From Arcobacter iocasae (GTDB lineage: Bacteria; Campylobacterota; Campylobacteria; Campylobacterales; Arcobacteraceae), in the NCBI RefSeq assembly GCF_042214795.1, contig NZ_CP090177.1, forward strand, positions 2,294,001 through 2,358,000: a DNA stretch of 64,000 nucleotides, in the 5' to 3' direction. Under the pieces are notes generated by a model. That model was not told the DNA's origin, ran no database searches, and saw nothing but the letters and a program-made list of their open reading frames with translations. The translations under genes were made by a program, and so were the position numbers. Positions 35,615 to 44,783 of this stretch are shown here, in pieces; position 1 is the stretch's first letter, and each line of letters begins with the position of its first letter.

Positions 35615-36129
35615 AAGTATTCCTTTTTAATGCTGTTAAACGGTAACTCAATACTCAAGTTAATTTAGAGTATCACATTTTATATTCCCGAATAAAATTA
35701 GCTACAACTTAAACATTAAAGCGAATGCTTAATATCCAATTTTAGTAATTTGTATATAAATAAATTTTCTCCGTATCTTTAAAAAGACTCGGGAATGGAA
35801 GGTAATTAAAAACCCGCTCAATTTTAACAATTTTTCTTTGTTTTGTCAAATATATGTATGAGTCCAATACATATATCAACTCTATTAGGAACAAGCCTCA
35901 CTTTAATAAAAGCTACTCCAAAAGTAAGAGGTTTAGCAATAATGATCTGGTTAGACTTTTTAAGACACAAAAATGATAATATTTCTATATCTGAATATAA
36001 GTTCAACGACCTGTAGGTTTTGGAACTTTCTTTAAGTTCAAAATTAATTTATCGAACTATTATATAATTTCATTAACTATCAGTTATAGACATAAAACTA
36101 TGAGTGGTCTTATAAATGATATATTTTAC
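35615..36129. other. 515-bp intergenic region inside the island
   Basis: There is no convincing gene; a 60-codon minus-strand frame at 35824-36006 lacks a ribosome binding site and family features. The promoter for the NYN pair should lie near its left end. An imperfect hairpin surrounds AGCGAATGCT at about 35722. Nothing else stands out. Confidence 0.4.
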
Positions 36130-37272
36130 TTATATAAAACAATCTATTAGTTTTTTTAATAGCTCTTTTTTATCTTCATTTGATTCAGTTTCTAATCTGA
36201 TTGATAGTTGATCTTTTACAATTTTTATTGCATTGTCACATTCACTTATTGCTTCATTAATTTCTTTTTTTGTTAGATCACATGTTTGTATACCAAATCT
36301 TTCTATATATTTGTTGTCCCACCATTTTTTACTGCCAAGAAGTAATAATGCTGGAATATCATTTTTAATATATACTGTAGTTGATACTACATCATATGCT
36401 GGTGCTAATTTTATGTCATCTATTCCTGTGTAAATAAGCCCAAAGTTTTTGAGATGAGCATCACCATTTTTTAATAAAAAATTTAAATAAGTCATTTTAA
36501 AAAATTGAATAAGTGAAGATTTTTTGTGCTGCGGTGAAACAAAAGTTTTAATTGTTTTTACTATTTGTTCATGAGATCCTTCATATTTATCATCTCTTTG
36601 TTTACCCATTAAAACGCACATGTCTTCAAAGCCAATATATTTATCATCAACTTTATCAAATCGTTTCATAATAAAAAGCTTTTCATCATCAGATATATAA
36701 AACTCTGGAACTTCAATGTTTGATCTTCTAACAATTTCCATGCAGTAGTACTCATTTAAAGCAAGTTCTTTATAATCTGTACCCCAAGATTTGACAATGT
36801 AATCATCAACTTTTAAAGTTGCTTTATTTTTAATTAGGGCTAAAACTTTTGGCTGAACTCCACTTAGTGCTGAGTTTAGTGCAAATTTTGTTACTAATTC
36901 ATCAAAAAGGTTATCTTTTTTTGTATGTAATAAATCATCAAGACTTAAACTATCATCAGCTTTAATAAAATTTGATTCATAAGAAAGCCTACCTTTTATT
37001 GAGTTTGACATAACTTTTAATAAGCCAAAATCATCGGTTTTTGTGAGTTTTGAGAAATGTTTTTTAATAATTGATAATAGGTAGCCTTCTGGCAAATGCA
37101 TTTCAAAAATAGGGTGAAGTTTATTATGGATAAATGGCTTACTTCTTACAGGCATAAGTAAAGAGATAAAATTGTTTTTTTCTTCACAATCATATGAGAA
37201 TATAAATTCATCATCTTCTTTTATTAAGTTACCACTAGAATTTGAATTTACTTTTACATTTAATTTATCCAT
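36130..37272 (-). CDS. hipA: HipA-like serine/threonine kinase toxin
   Basis: A 380-residue protein. The N-terminal HipA_N part (SLLMPVRSKPFIHNKLHPIFEMHLPEGYLL) is followed by the kinase lobe: SGVQPKVLAL (P-loop-like), VKSWGTDYKELALNEYY, the catalytic loop NGDAHLKNFGL (Asp near 271), and the metal motif APAYDVVST near 290. HipA toxins phosphorylate aminoacyl-tRNA synthetases and stall translation. All catalytic motifs seem intact. It overlaps hipB by eight bases. It is somewhat shorter than E. coli HipA (440). Confidence 0.88.
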   Translation of the reverse strand: MDKLNVKVNSNSSGNLIKEDDEFIFSYDCEEKNNFISLLMPVRSKPFIHNKLHPIFEMHLPEGYLLSIIKKHFSKLTKTDDFGLLKVMSNSIKGRLSYESNFIKADDSLSLDDLLHTKKDNLFDELVTKFALNSALSGVQPKVLALIKNKATLKVDDYIVKSWGTDYKELALNEYYCMEIVRRSNIEVPEFYISDDEKLFIMKRFDKVDDKYIGFEDMCVLMGKQRDDKYEGSHEQIVKTIKTFVSPQHKKSSLIQFFKMTYLNFLLKNGDAHLKNFGLIYTGIDDIKLAPAYDVVSTTVYIKNDIPALLLLGSKKWWDNKYIERFGIQTCDLTKKEINEAISECDNAIKIVKDQLSIRLETESNEDKKELLKKLIDCFI

Positions 37273-37504
37273 TTACAATATCCTCAAATACAGGGAATAG
37301 TGATTTTTCTTTTATAACTAACTCTTGTCCTAGATAGTCAGTCAATTGCAAAACTTTTTTAAGGCCAATGTCACTACTGGTTCCATTTTCAAAATTGCTG
37401 ATAGTTGCTCTTGAAATATTTAAATCACTAGAGATAGTTTTCTGAGAAATACCTCTACTTTTTCTTAAAAGTGCCAACTCTTTGCCAAGTTCAACAAAAT
37501 TCAT
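37265..37504 (-). CDS. hipB: HipB-like antitoxin (XRE family helix-turn-helix)
   Basis: A 79-residue protein with a helix-turn-helix of Cro/CI type: LALLRKSRGISQKTISSDLNISRATISNFENG at residues 10-41. It should neutralise HipA and repress the operon. The open frame extends further upstream, but the start at 37504 is preferred because AAAAGGT lies seven bases ahead and the XRE domain begins directly after it. It overlaps hipA. An inverted repeat upstream is the likely operator. Confidence 0.87.
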   Translation of the reverse strand: MNFVELGKELALLRKSRGISQKTISSDLNISRATISNFENGTSSDIGLKKVLQLTDYLGQELVIKEKSLFPVFEDIVNG

Positions 37505-37518
37505 ATAAATACCTTTTG

Positions 37519-37576
37519 TGTATAAAATATTAGTCATTATAATATTAAAATTAGATTTTGTCAAATATTTTATACA
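37519..37576. promoter_or_regulatory. hipBA operator candidate (inverted repeat)
   Basis: A perfect 13-bp inverted repeat: TGTATAAAATATT at 37519-37531 and AATATTTTATACA at 37564-37576, 32 bases apart, directly upstream of hipB. Widely spaced arms suit two HipB dimers looping or binding cooperatively around the promoter. The regulator match is inference. Confidence 0.55.
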
Positions 37577-37692
37577 TTATTGATCTTTTTAATTATATTA
37601 GAGTACATTAATAATCAAATGTAGTGGAAAACAATCTCTTTATTTATAAATAAGTATAGTACCCATTATATCATCTGTATGTAGAATAATTT

Positions 37693-37786
37693 AAATTTTA
37701 TCTATCTCTTTGCCATTATCGTTTATAATGCGATTAAAACAAAAAACAAATATTTAATATTAAAGGTAAATAATGGGATTAGGTGT
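37693..37786 (+). repeat. 94-bp direct repeat, right copy (functional ychF leader)
   Basis: Identical to 28095-28188. It holds the ychF promoter (-10 TATAAT at 37724-37729), the ribosome binding site AAAGGT and the first codons of intact ychF. It is probably the right junction of the island; insertion kept ychF expressible because the incoming DNA brought or regenerated this leader. Confidence 0.93.
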
Positions 37787-38876
37787 AGGAATAGTAGGAC
37801 TTCCAAATGTAGGTAAATCGACAACTTTTAATGCTTTGACAAAAGCACAAAATGCAGAGGCACAAAATTATCCATTTTGTACTATTGAGCCAAATAAAGC
37901 AATTGTTCCAGTACCTGATAAAAGACTTGATGCGTTAGCAAAAATTGTTATTCCTGATAAAATTCAATACTCAACAATTGATTTTGTAGATATTGCAGGA
38001 CTTGTACGAGGTGCTTCAAAGGGTGAAGGGTTAGGGAATCAATTTTTATCTAATATTAGAGAAGTTGAAATGATCTTACATATGGTTAGATGTTTTGAAG
38101 ATGGAAATATCACTCATGTGGAAGGTGATGTAAATCCTTTAAGAGATATTGAGATAATCGAAACTGAACTTATTTATGCAGATATTTCACAGTTAGAGAA
38201 AAAAATAGATAGACTTAAAAAACAAGCAAAAACTTCAAAAGAAGCGGCTTCTTCTTTAATAATTGCAGAAGAGTTATTTAAACATTTAGAAGAGTTAAAC
38301 CCAGTAAAAACTTTTGAGAAACTTGAAGATGATGTTTTTATTGCTTTAGATAAAGAACTTAGATTTTTATCCAATAAAGATGTTATTTATGGGGCAAATG
38401 TTGATGAAGATTCATTAGCAGATGGTGGAAATAAATTTGTTGAGATATTAAAAGAACATGCGGCTTCTGTTAATGCTGATGTAATTATGCTTTGTGCAAA
38501 AATAGAAGAAGAACTAGTTGGTTTAGAAGATGAAGAGGCACAAGAATTTTTAACAGATTTAGGTGTAGAAGAATCAGGATTAGAGCAAATTATTCATAAA
38601 GCATTTGATAAACTTGGACTTCAATCATATTTTACAGCTGGTAAAATAGAAGTTAGAGCTTGGACTATTAAGAAAAATACAAAAGCACCACAAGCAGCAG
38701 CTGTGATTCATAATGACTTTGAAAAAGGTTTTATAAAAGCAGAAGTTATTGCCTATGAAGATTTTGTATCTTTAGGTGGAGAAGCTAAGTGTAAAGAAGC
38801 AGGAAAATTAAAACTTGAAGGTAAAGATTATATTGTGCAAGATGGTGATGTTATGCATTTTAGGTTTAATGTCTAA
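37773..38876 (+). CDS. ychF: Redox-regulated ATPase YchF (OBG-like)
   Basis: A 367-residue P-loop protein. G1 is GIVGLPNVGKSTTFNALT, G3 is DIAGLVRGASKGEGLGNQFL, and the NKxD position reads NVDE in YGANVDEDS, the change that makes YchF prefer ATP. A C-terminal TGS domain carries FTAGKIEVRAWTIKKNTKAPQAA and HNDFEKGFIKAEV. It binds ribosomes and influences stress translation. The start is fixed by AAAGGT and by homology. Its leader is duplicated 9.6 kb upstream. Confidence 0.96.
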   Translation: MGLGVGIVGLPNVGKSTTFNALTKAQNAEAQNYPFCTIEPNKAIVPVPDKRLDALAKIVIPDKIQYSTIDFVDIAGLVRGASKGEGLGNQFLSNIREVEMILHMVRCFEDGNITHVEGDVNPLRDIEIIETELIYADISQLEKKIDRLKKQAKTSKEAASSLIIAEELFKHLEELNPVKTFEKLEDDVFIALDKELRFLSNKDVIYGANVDEDSLADGGNKFVEILKEHAASVNADVIMLCAKIEEELVGLEDEEAQEFLTDLGVEESGLEQIIHKAFDKLGLQSYFTAGKIEVRAWTIKKNTKAPQAAAVIHNDFEKGFIKAEVIAYEDFVSLGGEAKCKEAGKLKLEGKDYIVQDGDVMHFRFNV

Positions 38877-38910
38877 TAGATTTATCATTATAAACTAACT
38901 TCAATTATTA

Positions 38911-38940
38911 AAATGTAAAGAAGAAAACTTCTTTACATTT
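38911..38940. terminator. Hairpin after ychF
   Basis: The perfect 13-bp arms AAATGTAAAGAAG (38911-38923) and CTTCTTTACATTT (38928-38940) enclose an AAAA loop. It has no long T tail after it, so it could also work as a transcript-stabilising structure. Confidence 0.6.
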
Positions 38941-39098
38941 ACTAACTATATTTAACAAAAATCTAAAAGTCTAAAATTCAATAGAACAAATTTAATAATA
39001 ATTTTAAAACTTTAATTTTGTATACTTTATATACAAAAATGTAAACTCTACTATACCTTAAAAATGTATAATTATTTTATATATTTTAAGGAAATAGA

Positions 39099-41657
39099 AT
39101 GAATAATCAACTTATTAATTATAAAGGAATCGAGCTAAAACGGGAACTACTACAATATTTTAAACATATGTTTTTAGTGGAAGAGTATAGAGAAGAATTA
39201 GTATCATTATCAAAAAGTTGGGATAATCTATCTTTACTAAGTAACTTTGGAAATAATAGTGCAAATATAAATGAAACAAAAAATAACTTTTCAAAATTGA
39301 CTTCAAAACTGCTAAATCATCTATCAAATGAACTTCTAGAAAAAACAATAAGACAAATGAAATTTAAATCACAAATCTCTATTGATATTCTTATTCGAAA
39401 TCTTTATGAAAGAACTGCTGATATTGGATTTTTAGCTACAGATAAGGATATAAGAGAATTTTTAGAAAATAATAAAAATAAATATGAAAATGAATTTGCT
39501 GATAATGTAAAAATATTAAGAAATAGATTTTTAGAATATACGCAAAAATATAGTGTATATTATAACATTGTCCTAATGGACACAAAAGGTAATATCCTAG
39601 TCCAATTAGATAAAAGTGAGAAAATAAATAAATCTGAAGATGAGATTATTGATTTATCTTTAAGTAGTAATGATTATGTTGAATCATTTAAATTTCATGA
39701 TTTCATTCCAAGTAAAAAGAAAAGTTTAGTTTATGCCTCTAAAGTTACAAAAACTAATGATCCAAATTCAGAATCAATTGGAATTTTATGCTTATGTTTT
39801 AAGTTTCAAGATGAGATGAAAGGTATTTTTAATAATCTAAAAGAGACAAAAAATAAGGAGTGTTTAACAATTTTAGATAAAGATGGAGTAGTAATTGCTA
39901 CTAGTGATAAGTATCATGTGAATTTAGGAACAATTTTAGAATTTAATCCAAATAGTAAATTCTCTTTTATTTCTCATGGAGGTAGAGATTATTTATCTAA
40001 AACATGTAAAACAAATGGTTATCAAGGTTATTTTGGGCAAGAATGGTATGGACATATTTTAGTTCCAATAGATTATGCTTTTGTTGAAGAAGATGATAAT
40101 TTAAATATTGATCAAGATATTTTATTAGCAATCTTACAAGGAGGGGAGAGGTTTAGTGATGAACTAAAAAAAATCCCTCTTGAAGCAAATAATATTCAAG
40201 AGAATTTAAATAGATTAGTTTGGAATGGAAATCTCAACCGAGGTAATCAAGATAAAAGTGAATTAACAAAAAGCTTTTCTAGGGCACTTTTAAATGAGAT
40301 AAGTCTAACTGGAGAGAAAACTAAAAAAATATTTGATTTATCTATTGCTAATCTAACTAAAACAATTATACTAAATAATGCAACTTATGTCGCTTCTTTG
40401 ATGGTAGATATTATGGATAGAAATCTATATGAAAGAGCAAATGATTGTAGATGGTGGGCTTTAACTCAAGATTTTAAAGATGTCTTAACCTCTAATTCTG
40501 TAGATAAAACTAATAATAGTAAATTGACAGAGATTTTAAAATATATCAATAATCTTTATACGGTTTATACAAATTTATTTATTTATGACAAAAATGGAAT
40601 TATTCTTGCTGTTTCTAATGAAAAAGAAAAACATTTAGTAGGAATGCAATTAAATGATAACACCCTTGAAAAAACAATGAAAGTAACAGACAATAATGAT
40701 TATTTTGTATCAAATTTTAAAAGAACAAAATTCTATAATGATGATTACACTTACATTTATTACTCTTCTATTAAATCAAATGACAATGTACTAGGTGGGA
40801 TTGGTGTAGTTTTTGATTCAAAAGTTGAATTAAAAGCAATACTTGAAGAATCAATTCCAAATTTTAAATCATCAGATGAAGAAAAAAAATTTGGTGTATT
40901 TATTGATAAAAAAGGATTAATAATCTCTTCTACAAGTGATGACTTAAAAGTTGGAACAACTTTAGATATTGATTTAAAACTTTTTAATATGGTAAATGGT
41001 GAATCTCATAGTGAAATAATAGTTTACAATGGTAACTACTATGCTATTGGAATAAAATGCTCGCAAGGATACAGAGAATATAAAGTTGCTGATAATTATT
41101 CAAATGACATTTTTGCAATATTTTTTTCTTATATAAGTTCTGCAGACTTGAAAATTTCTCATAGTAAAGAAATATTTAAAGAAATTAGTGGAAATAAATC
41201 AGAAGATACACAGGAAATAGGGACTTTTTTCATAGGTGGAAAGTGGTTAGGTATTGAAATAGAAAATTTAATTGAAGTTGTGAGTACCTCAAAACTAGAC
41301 CTATCTCCTACAATGAACAATGACCACTATTTTAAAGGAACTATCCTTTATAATAATAGTGCTGTTGGGGTGATAGATATTAAGAATTTTTTAGATGAAA
41401 AAATTGAAGAAGAATATAAAGAAGTTGTTATTATAAAACATTTTGACAAAGATAGTGAGAATTACATAGGTATATTAGTAAATGAACTAGGAGATATTCC
41501 TGAGATTCCAAAAGTTAGAATCAAGAAGATTGATAATTATTTGTTAGGGAATTGTACATTAATAAACTCTGTTGTAGTTCCTTCTGAGGGTTCAAAAGAA
41601 GATAAGTTATTATCAATACTTGATATTGAGATGTTAAAAAATAATTTAGTAGAATAA
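39099..41657 (+). CDS. Soluble tandem-Cache protein with C-terminal CheW domain
   Basis: An 852-residue protein with no signal peptide and no clear membrane segment. Two related halves each open with RNLYER followed by a Cache-like sensor (about 110-330 and 445-690; note MDTKGNILVQLDKSEKI, ILDKDGVVIATSD, IYDKNGIILAVSN and FIDKKGLIISSTS). Residues about 705-850 are a CheW-like domain (FIGGKWLGIEIENLIEVV, then KGTILYNNSAVGVIDIKNFL). CheW links receptors to CheA, so this looks like a cytoplasmic ligand sensor joined straight to the chemotaxis adaptor, without HAMP or methyl-accepting helices. It is a single gene. Confidence 0.82.
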   Translation: MNNQLINYKGIELKRELLQYFKHMFLVEEYREELVSLSKSWDNLSLLSNFGNNSANINETKNNFSKLTSKLLNHLSNELLEKTIRQMKFKSQISIDILIRNLYERTADIGFLATDKDIREFLENNKNKYENEFADNVKILRNRFLEYTQKYSVYYNIVLMDTKGNILVQLDKSEKINKSEDEIIDLSLSSNDYVESFKFHDFIPSKKKSLVYASKVTKTNDPNSESIGILCLCFKFQDEMKGIFNNLKETKNKECLTILDKDGVVIATSDKYHVNLGTILEFNPNSKFSFISHGGRDYLSKTCKTNGYQGYFGQEWYGHILVPIDYAFVEEDDNLNIDQDILLAILQGGERFSDELKKIPLEANNIQENLNRLVWNGNLNRGNQDKSELTKSFSRALLNEISLTGEKTKKIFDLSIANLTKTIILNNATYVASLMVDIMDRNLYERANDCRWWALTQDFKDVLTSNSVDKTNNSKLTEILKYINNLYTVYTNLFIYDKNGIILAVSNEKEKHLVGMQLNDNTLEKTMKVTDNNDYFVSNFKRTKFYNDDYTYIYYSSIKSNDNVLGGIGVVFDSKVELKAILEESIPNFKSSDEEKKFGVFIDKKGLIISSTSDDLKVGTTLDIDLKLFNMVNGESHSEIIVYNGNYYAIGIKCSQGYREYKVADNYSNDIFAIFFSYISSADLKISHSKEIFKEISGNKSEDTQEIGTFFIGGKWLGIEIENLIEVVSTSKLDLSPTMNNDHYFKGTILYNNSAVGVIDIKNFLDEKIEEEYKEVVIIKHFDKDSENYIGILVNELGDIPEIPKVRIKKIDNYLLGNCTLINSVVVPSEGSKEDKLLSILDIEMLKNNLVE

Positions 41658-41670
41658 CAAAAGTAAAGAC

Positions 41671-42288
41671 TTATATACCTTGAAGTAGAATTTGCCAAAT
41701 ATACTCAACTTCTTCATCATCTAAGAAAATCAGTGATTTTTCTTTAAAAAGTTCATCTATTTTGTAAAATTCAAACTTTTTTGAATAAGTACAATTTGGA
41801 TGTACTGGATGAAAACTTCGTACAAGTGAAATTTCATTTTCTATTTTTTGTTCACAAAGCAAACAAATATATTCGCTATGAAGTCTTCCTTCATGTTCTA
41901 GTAGTTTTATATAAGTTTCACAAATAGCTCGTTTGGCATCTTGTTTTATAAGTTTGTGAGCCAGTTCTTCTAATAGGTTAAAATAAAAATCATCTATATC
42001 TTCCACATCTTTTAAATGGGGATAAAAAAGTTTTAAAAATCTTTGCCAACAATAAAGCTTCTCTTTTACAAAAATCCAATTAAAACTTATTTGAAGTACA
42101 TCTTTTAGTCTAGGCATTGTGCTTTTTAGATTTGATTCTAATTCAAAATCAATCTTATATCCAACATTAACTGTAGAGTGTCTTCCTCCATAAAATCTAT
42201 ATGTAGTATAAATACTATCATCTGTAAGAATAGTAACTATTAAGTCATCATCTCTTACAGATTTTATATCGATTATATAACCTTGCAT
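41671..42288 (-). CDS. recO: Recombination protein RecO (short form)
   Basis: A 205-residue protein with an N-terminal OB-like fold (MQGYIIDIKSVRDDDLIVTILTDD) and a helical C-terminal part with a zinc-like CLLC ... HPVHPNC pattern near residue 145-165. This matches the short RecO of Campylobacterota, which helps load RecA in gap repair. It directly follows an 85-residue gene with no gap, so the two are coupled. Confidence 0.8.
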   Translation of the reverse strand: MQGYIIDIKSVRDDDLIVTILTDDSIYTTYRFYGGRHSTVNVGYKIDFELESNLKSTMPRLKDVLQISFNWIFVKEKLYCWQRFLKLFYPHLKDVEDIDDFYFNLLEELAHKLIKQDAKRAICETYIKLLEHEGRLHSEYICLLCEQKIENEISLVRSFHPVHPNCTYSKKFEFYKIDELFKEKSLIFLDDEEVEYIWQILLQGI

Positions 42289-42546
42289 CTATTCTTCAAG
42301 ACTCTTCATATCAATTATTTCATCAATGATTTCTTGAGCTTCTTCATCATCAATCTCACCAGCTTCTAAGTCATCAATCAAATCTTGAAACTCTTTTCTC
42401 ATCTCTTGCATATATTTTATTTCTTCTTTAGTTTTATCATCACTTTTTTTTGATGCAACTAATTCAAATAACTCATCTAAATAGTCTTCAACATCAGGTA
42501 TAACTTCGTTGTGTACTAGATTTAAAAGTTTTTCTTGTATAGTCAT
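42289..42546 (-). CDS. Small acidic helical protein
   Basis: An 85-residue protein rich in Glu, Asp and Leu (residues 5-30, then a long charged helix ending DDEEAQEIIDEIIDMKSLEE). No domain was recognised. It is probably all-helical and soluble. It ends one base before recO starts, so it is in the same operon and may be a partner. The ribosome binding site AAAAGGAAAA supports the start. Confidence 0.7.
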   Translation of the reverse strand: MTIQEKLLNLVHNEVIPDVEDYLDELFELVASKKSDDKTKEEIKYMQEMRKEFQDLIDDLEAGEIDDEEAQEIIDEIIDMKSLEE

Positions 42547-42658
42547 ATTATTTTCCTTTTAAATTTGAAAAAAAATTATAACAAAAGATTACTACTTGTT
42601 TGCTTCATAATTATACTTATGGTATTATTCTTGACATATTATAAAAAGGAAAATGTAG

Positions 42659-42973
42659 ATGTCTGTGTTTGAAAATGTAAAAATAGCTAAAAAAGCAAAT
42701 ATTTTATATGAAGGTCATGTTACAAGTAGAGCAATAGAGTTTGAAGATGGTTCAAAAAAGACTTTAGGGGTTATGTTACCTGGAGAGTATGATTTTACAA
42801 CTATTCATGAAGAACTAATTGATGTAGAATCTGGTGAATTAGAAGTATTATTACCTGCACAAGATTGGAAAAAGATTGTTGCACCACAAAGTTTTAAAGT
42901 ACCTGCTAACTCTAAATTTAAATTAAAAGTTATTTCACTAGTTGATTATTGTTGTTCATTTAAAATACACTAA
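42659..42973 (+). CDS. ppnP: Pyrimidine/purine nucleoside phosphorylase (DUF1255)
   Basis: A 104-residue cupin-like protein that splits nucleosides with phosphate into base and ribose-1-phosphate. The whole length matches PpnP/YaiE: VTSRAIEFEDGSKKTLGVMLPGEYDF, ESGELEVLLPAQDWKKI and the C-terminal VIDYCCSF-like VSLVDYCCSFK. Its supply of purine bases could tie in with the ureide genes further along, but they are not adjacent. Confidence 0.92.
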   Translation: MSVFENVKIAKKANILYEGHVTSRAIEFEDGSKKTLGVMLPGEYDFTTIHEELIDVESGELEVLLPAQDWKKIVAPQSFKVPANSKFKLKVISLVDYCCSFKIH

Positions 42974-42997
42974 GATAGAAAGATTTTTCCTATCTTA
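42971..42997. terminator. Convergent hairpin
   Basis: The arms TAAGATAG (42971-42978) and CTATCTTA (42990-42997) start at the ppnP stop codon and reach the stop of the convergent response regulator. It likely serves both. Confidence 0.65.
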
Positions 42998-43663
42998 GCT
43001 TATTTGTAAAAGCTTATATCCTACACCTCTTAGATTTAAAACCATTCCATTTTTTAGTTTACTTCTTAATTTATGAACGATAGTTCTCATGCTTACTGAT
43101 TCCATCTCTTTACTATCCCAAACATATTCATGAATCATATCAATAGTGACTGTTTTATTTATGTTTTTAACTAAGAGTGATAAGAGTAGTTTTTCTTTTA
43201 TTGTTAGTTCTATTTCATGTCCATGTTTATATAAAGTTTGGTTTATCAAATCGTAATTATACTCATAGCCCAAATCAATATTTAAATTCAGATCATTACT
43301 TTGAGATATGTGTTTTAAATGGTATTTTATTCTTAAAAAAAGTTCTTCAAAATCAAAGGGTTTTTTAATATAATCATTACAACCATAATCAAAAGAATTT
43401 TTGATATTCTCTATATCTATTTCAGCACTTATCATGATAACAGGACTGTTTGGATTATCTTTTCTTATTGTTTTTAATATTTCATGTCCGTTAAATCCTG
43501 GAACATTCAAATCTAAAATATACAAATCATATTTATTATTTATGATTTTACTAGCTGCTTCATATCCATCTGTACAGTTTTCCACAAAAAAACCTCTATT
43601 TTCTAGTGAGAGTTTTATGATTTTATTAAGTGAATAGTCATCTTCTAGTAAAAATATTTTCAT
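42995..43663 (-). CDS. OmpR-family response regulator
   Basis: A 222-residue protein. The receiver domain (1-115) has acidic pocket residues in EDDYSLN, the phospho-acceptor Asp in LYILDLNVPG near 53, and Lys in DYIKKPF. The winged-helix DNA-binding domain (135-222) ends RGVGYKLLQI. Its gene overlaps almost directly with the upstream REC-kinase gene (one-base gap), so the two form a phosphorelay pair. The closeness to the urea transport operon suggests nitrogen or urea control. Confidence 0.92.
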   Translation of the reverse strand: MKIFLLEDDYSLNKIIKLSLENRGFFVENCTDGYEAASKIINNKYDLYILDLNVPGFNGHEILKTIRKDNPNSPVIMISAEIDIENIKNSFDYGCNDYIKKPFDFEELFLRIKYHLKHISQSNDLNLNIDLGYEYNYDLINQTLYKHGHEIELTIKEKLLLSLLVKNINKTVTIDMIHEYVWDSKEMESVSMRTIVHKLRSKLKNGMVLNLRGVGYKLLQIS

Positions 43664-43664
43664 T

Positions 43665-44711
43665 TTAAGAGCCTTTATTTATAAGGTTTTTTGGAAATAT
43701 ATATCTAAATGTTGTAAATTCATTTGAAAGTATTTCTATGTTTATATCATAATTCTCACAAATTGACTTTACGATATTTAGTCCTAGTCCAAGACCTATA
43801 TTTTTTACTTTTTCTTGATAATATTTTTCAAAAACCAAAGAGGTATCTTGTATTTTTATTCCTTCATTTATTACTTCTACTTGATAGTTTTTAAGAGCAA
43901 TTACTACAGTTGTATTTTCAAAAGAGTATTTTATAGCATTTGAAAGGGTATTATCAATTATTCTCTCGAACTCATATTCATCTATTGAAATTTCAAATTC
44001 ATCGCTTATCTCTAAGTCCAAAATGATATTTTTTGTTTTTGCAATTTCATCAAAAAAGATTATTCTTGAAGATAAAAAGTTTACAAGATTTATTGCTTTT
44101 ATGTTTTTTTGCATAGTTTGTTTTTTGGTTAAATAGTAAAGATCATTATAAATTGAAGAGAGAGATTTAGAAGAGGCTTTTATGGCTTCAAACTGCTCTT
44201 TCGGTCCTAATTGTCGTTCTAGGTTATCCACATTTAATGAAATAATACTAAGTGGAGTATTCATTTCATGGATTATTTTTTTTAAGAAAAAATCTTGTTG
44301 TTGAAGAAGGCTTAAAATAGTTTGGTTATTTTCAAAAATTTTAAGTTGAGTTTTTATTCTAGCTAATACCTCTTCTTTTTCAAAAGGCTTAGTAATATAA
44401 TCAACTCCACCTTGTTCGAAGGCTTTTACTTTTATCTCTATATCATCAATGGCACTTATGAAAATAATAGGGATATCTTTTAATTTATCATTTTCTTTAA
44501 ATAATTTACAAACTTCAAAGCCATCAATATTTGGCATTTTAATATCTAGTAAGATTAAATCAGGAGGATAACTTTCTGACGAAGTTAAAGCAAAACTAGG
44601 ATCTGTAGTAGCTCTAATATTATAATCATAAACTTTTAGTATGCTATTTAGATAATGAAGATTTTCATTTTTATCATCTATGATTAATATTGTATATTTT
44701 TTATGCATCAT
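43665..44711 (-). CDS. Soluble receiver-histidine kinase hybrid
   Basis: A 348-residue protein. An N-terminal receiver domain (IDDKNENLHYL, Asp in LILLDIKMPN near 56) is followed by a histidine kinase core: phospho-His in IIHEMNTPLSIISLNVD near 155, DNTLSNAIKYSFE as N box, and GLGLGLNIVKSICE. It has no membrane segment or sensor domain, so it relays from another kinase, likely the hybrid kinase encoded divergently, to the OmpR-type regulator downstream. Confidence 0.9.
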   Translation of the reverse strand: MMHKKYTILIIDDKNENLHYLNSILKVYDYNIRATTDPSFALTSSESYPPDLILLDIKMPNIDGFEVCKLFKENDKLKDIPIIFISAIDDIEIKVKAFEQGGVDYITKPFEKEEVLARIKTQLKIFENNQTILSLLQQQDFFLKKIIHEMNTPLSIISLNVDNLERQLGPKEQFEAIKASSKSLSSIYNDLYYLTKKQTMQKNIKAINLVNFLSSRIIFFDEIAKTKNIILDLEISDEFEISIDEYEFERIIDNTLSNAIKYSFENTTVVIALKNYQVEVINEGIKIQDTSLVFEKYYQEKVKNIGLGLGLNIVKSICENYDINIEILSNEFTTFRYIFPKNLINKGS

Positions 44712-44783
44712 TTATCTCATTTTATATTGCTTTGTTGCTAAGATTATAGAATAAAAGATATAAAATCAAAATGAGGTACCTCC

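Noticed and set aside
35824..36006. 60-codon minus-strand reading frame in the island gap
   Set aside because: No ribosome binding site, no recognisable domain and AT-biased composition; likely chance.
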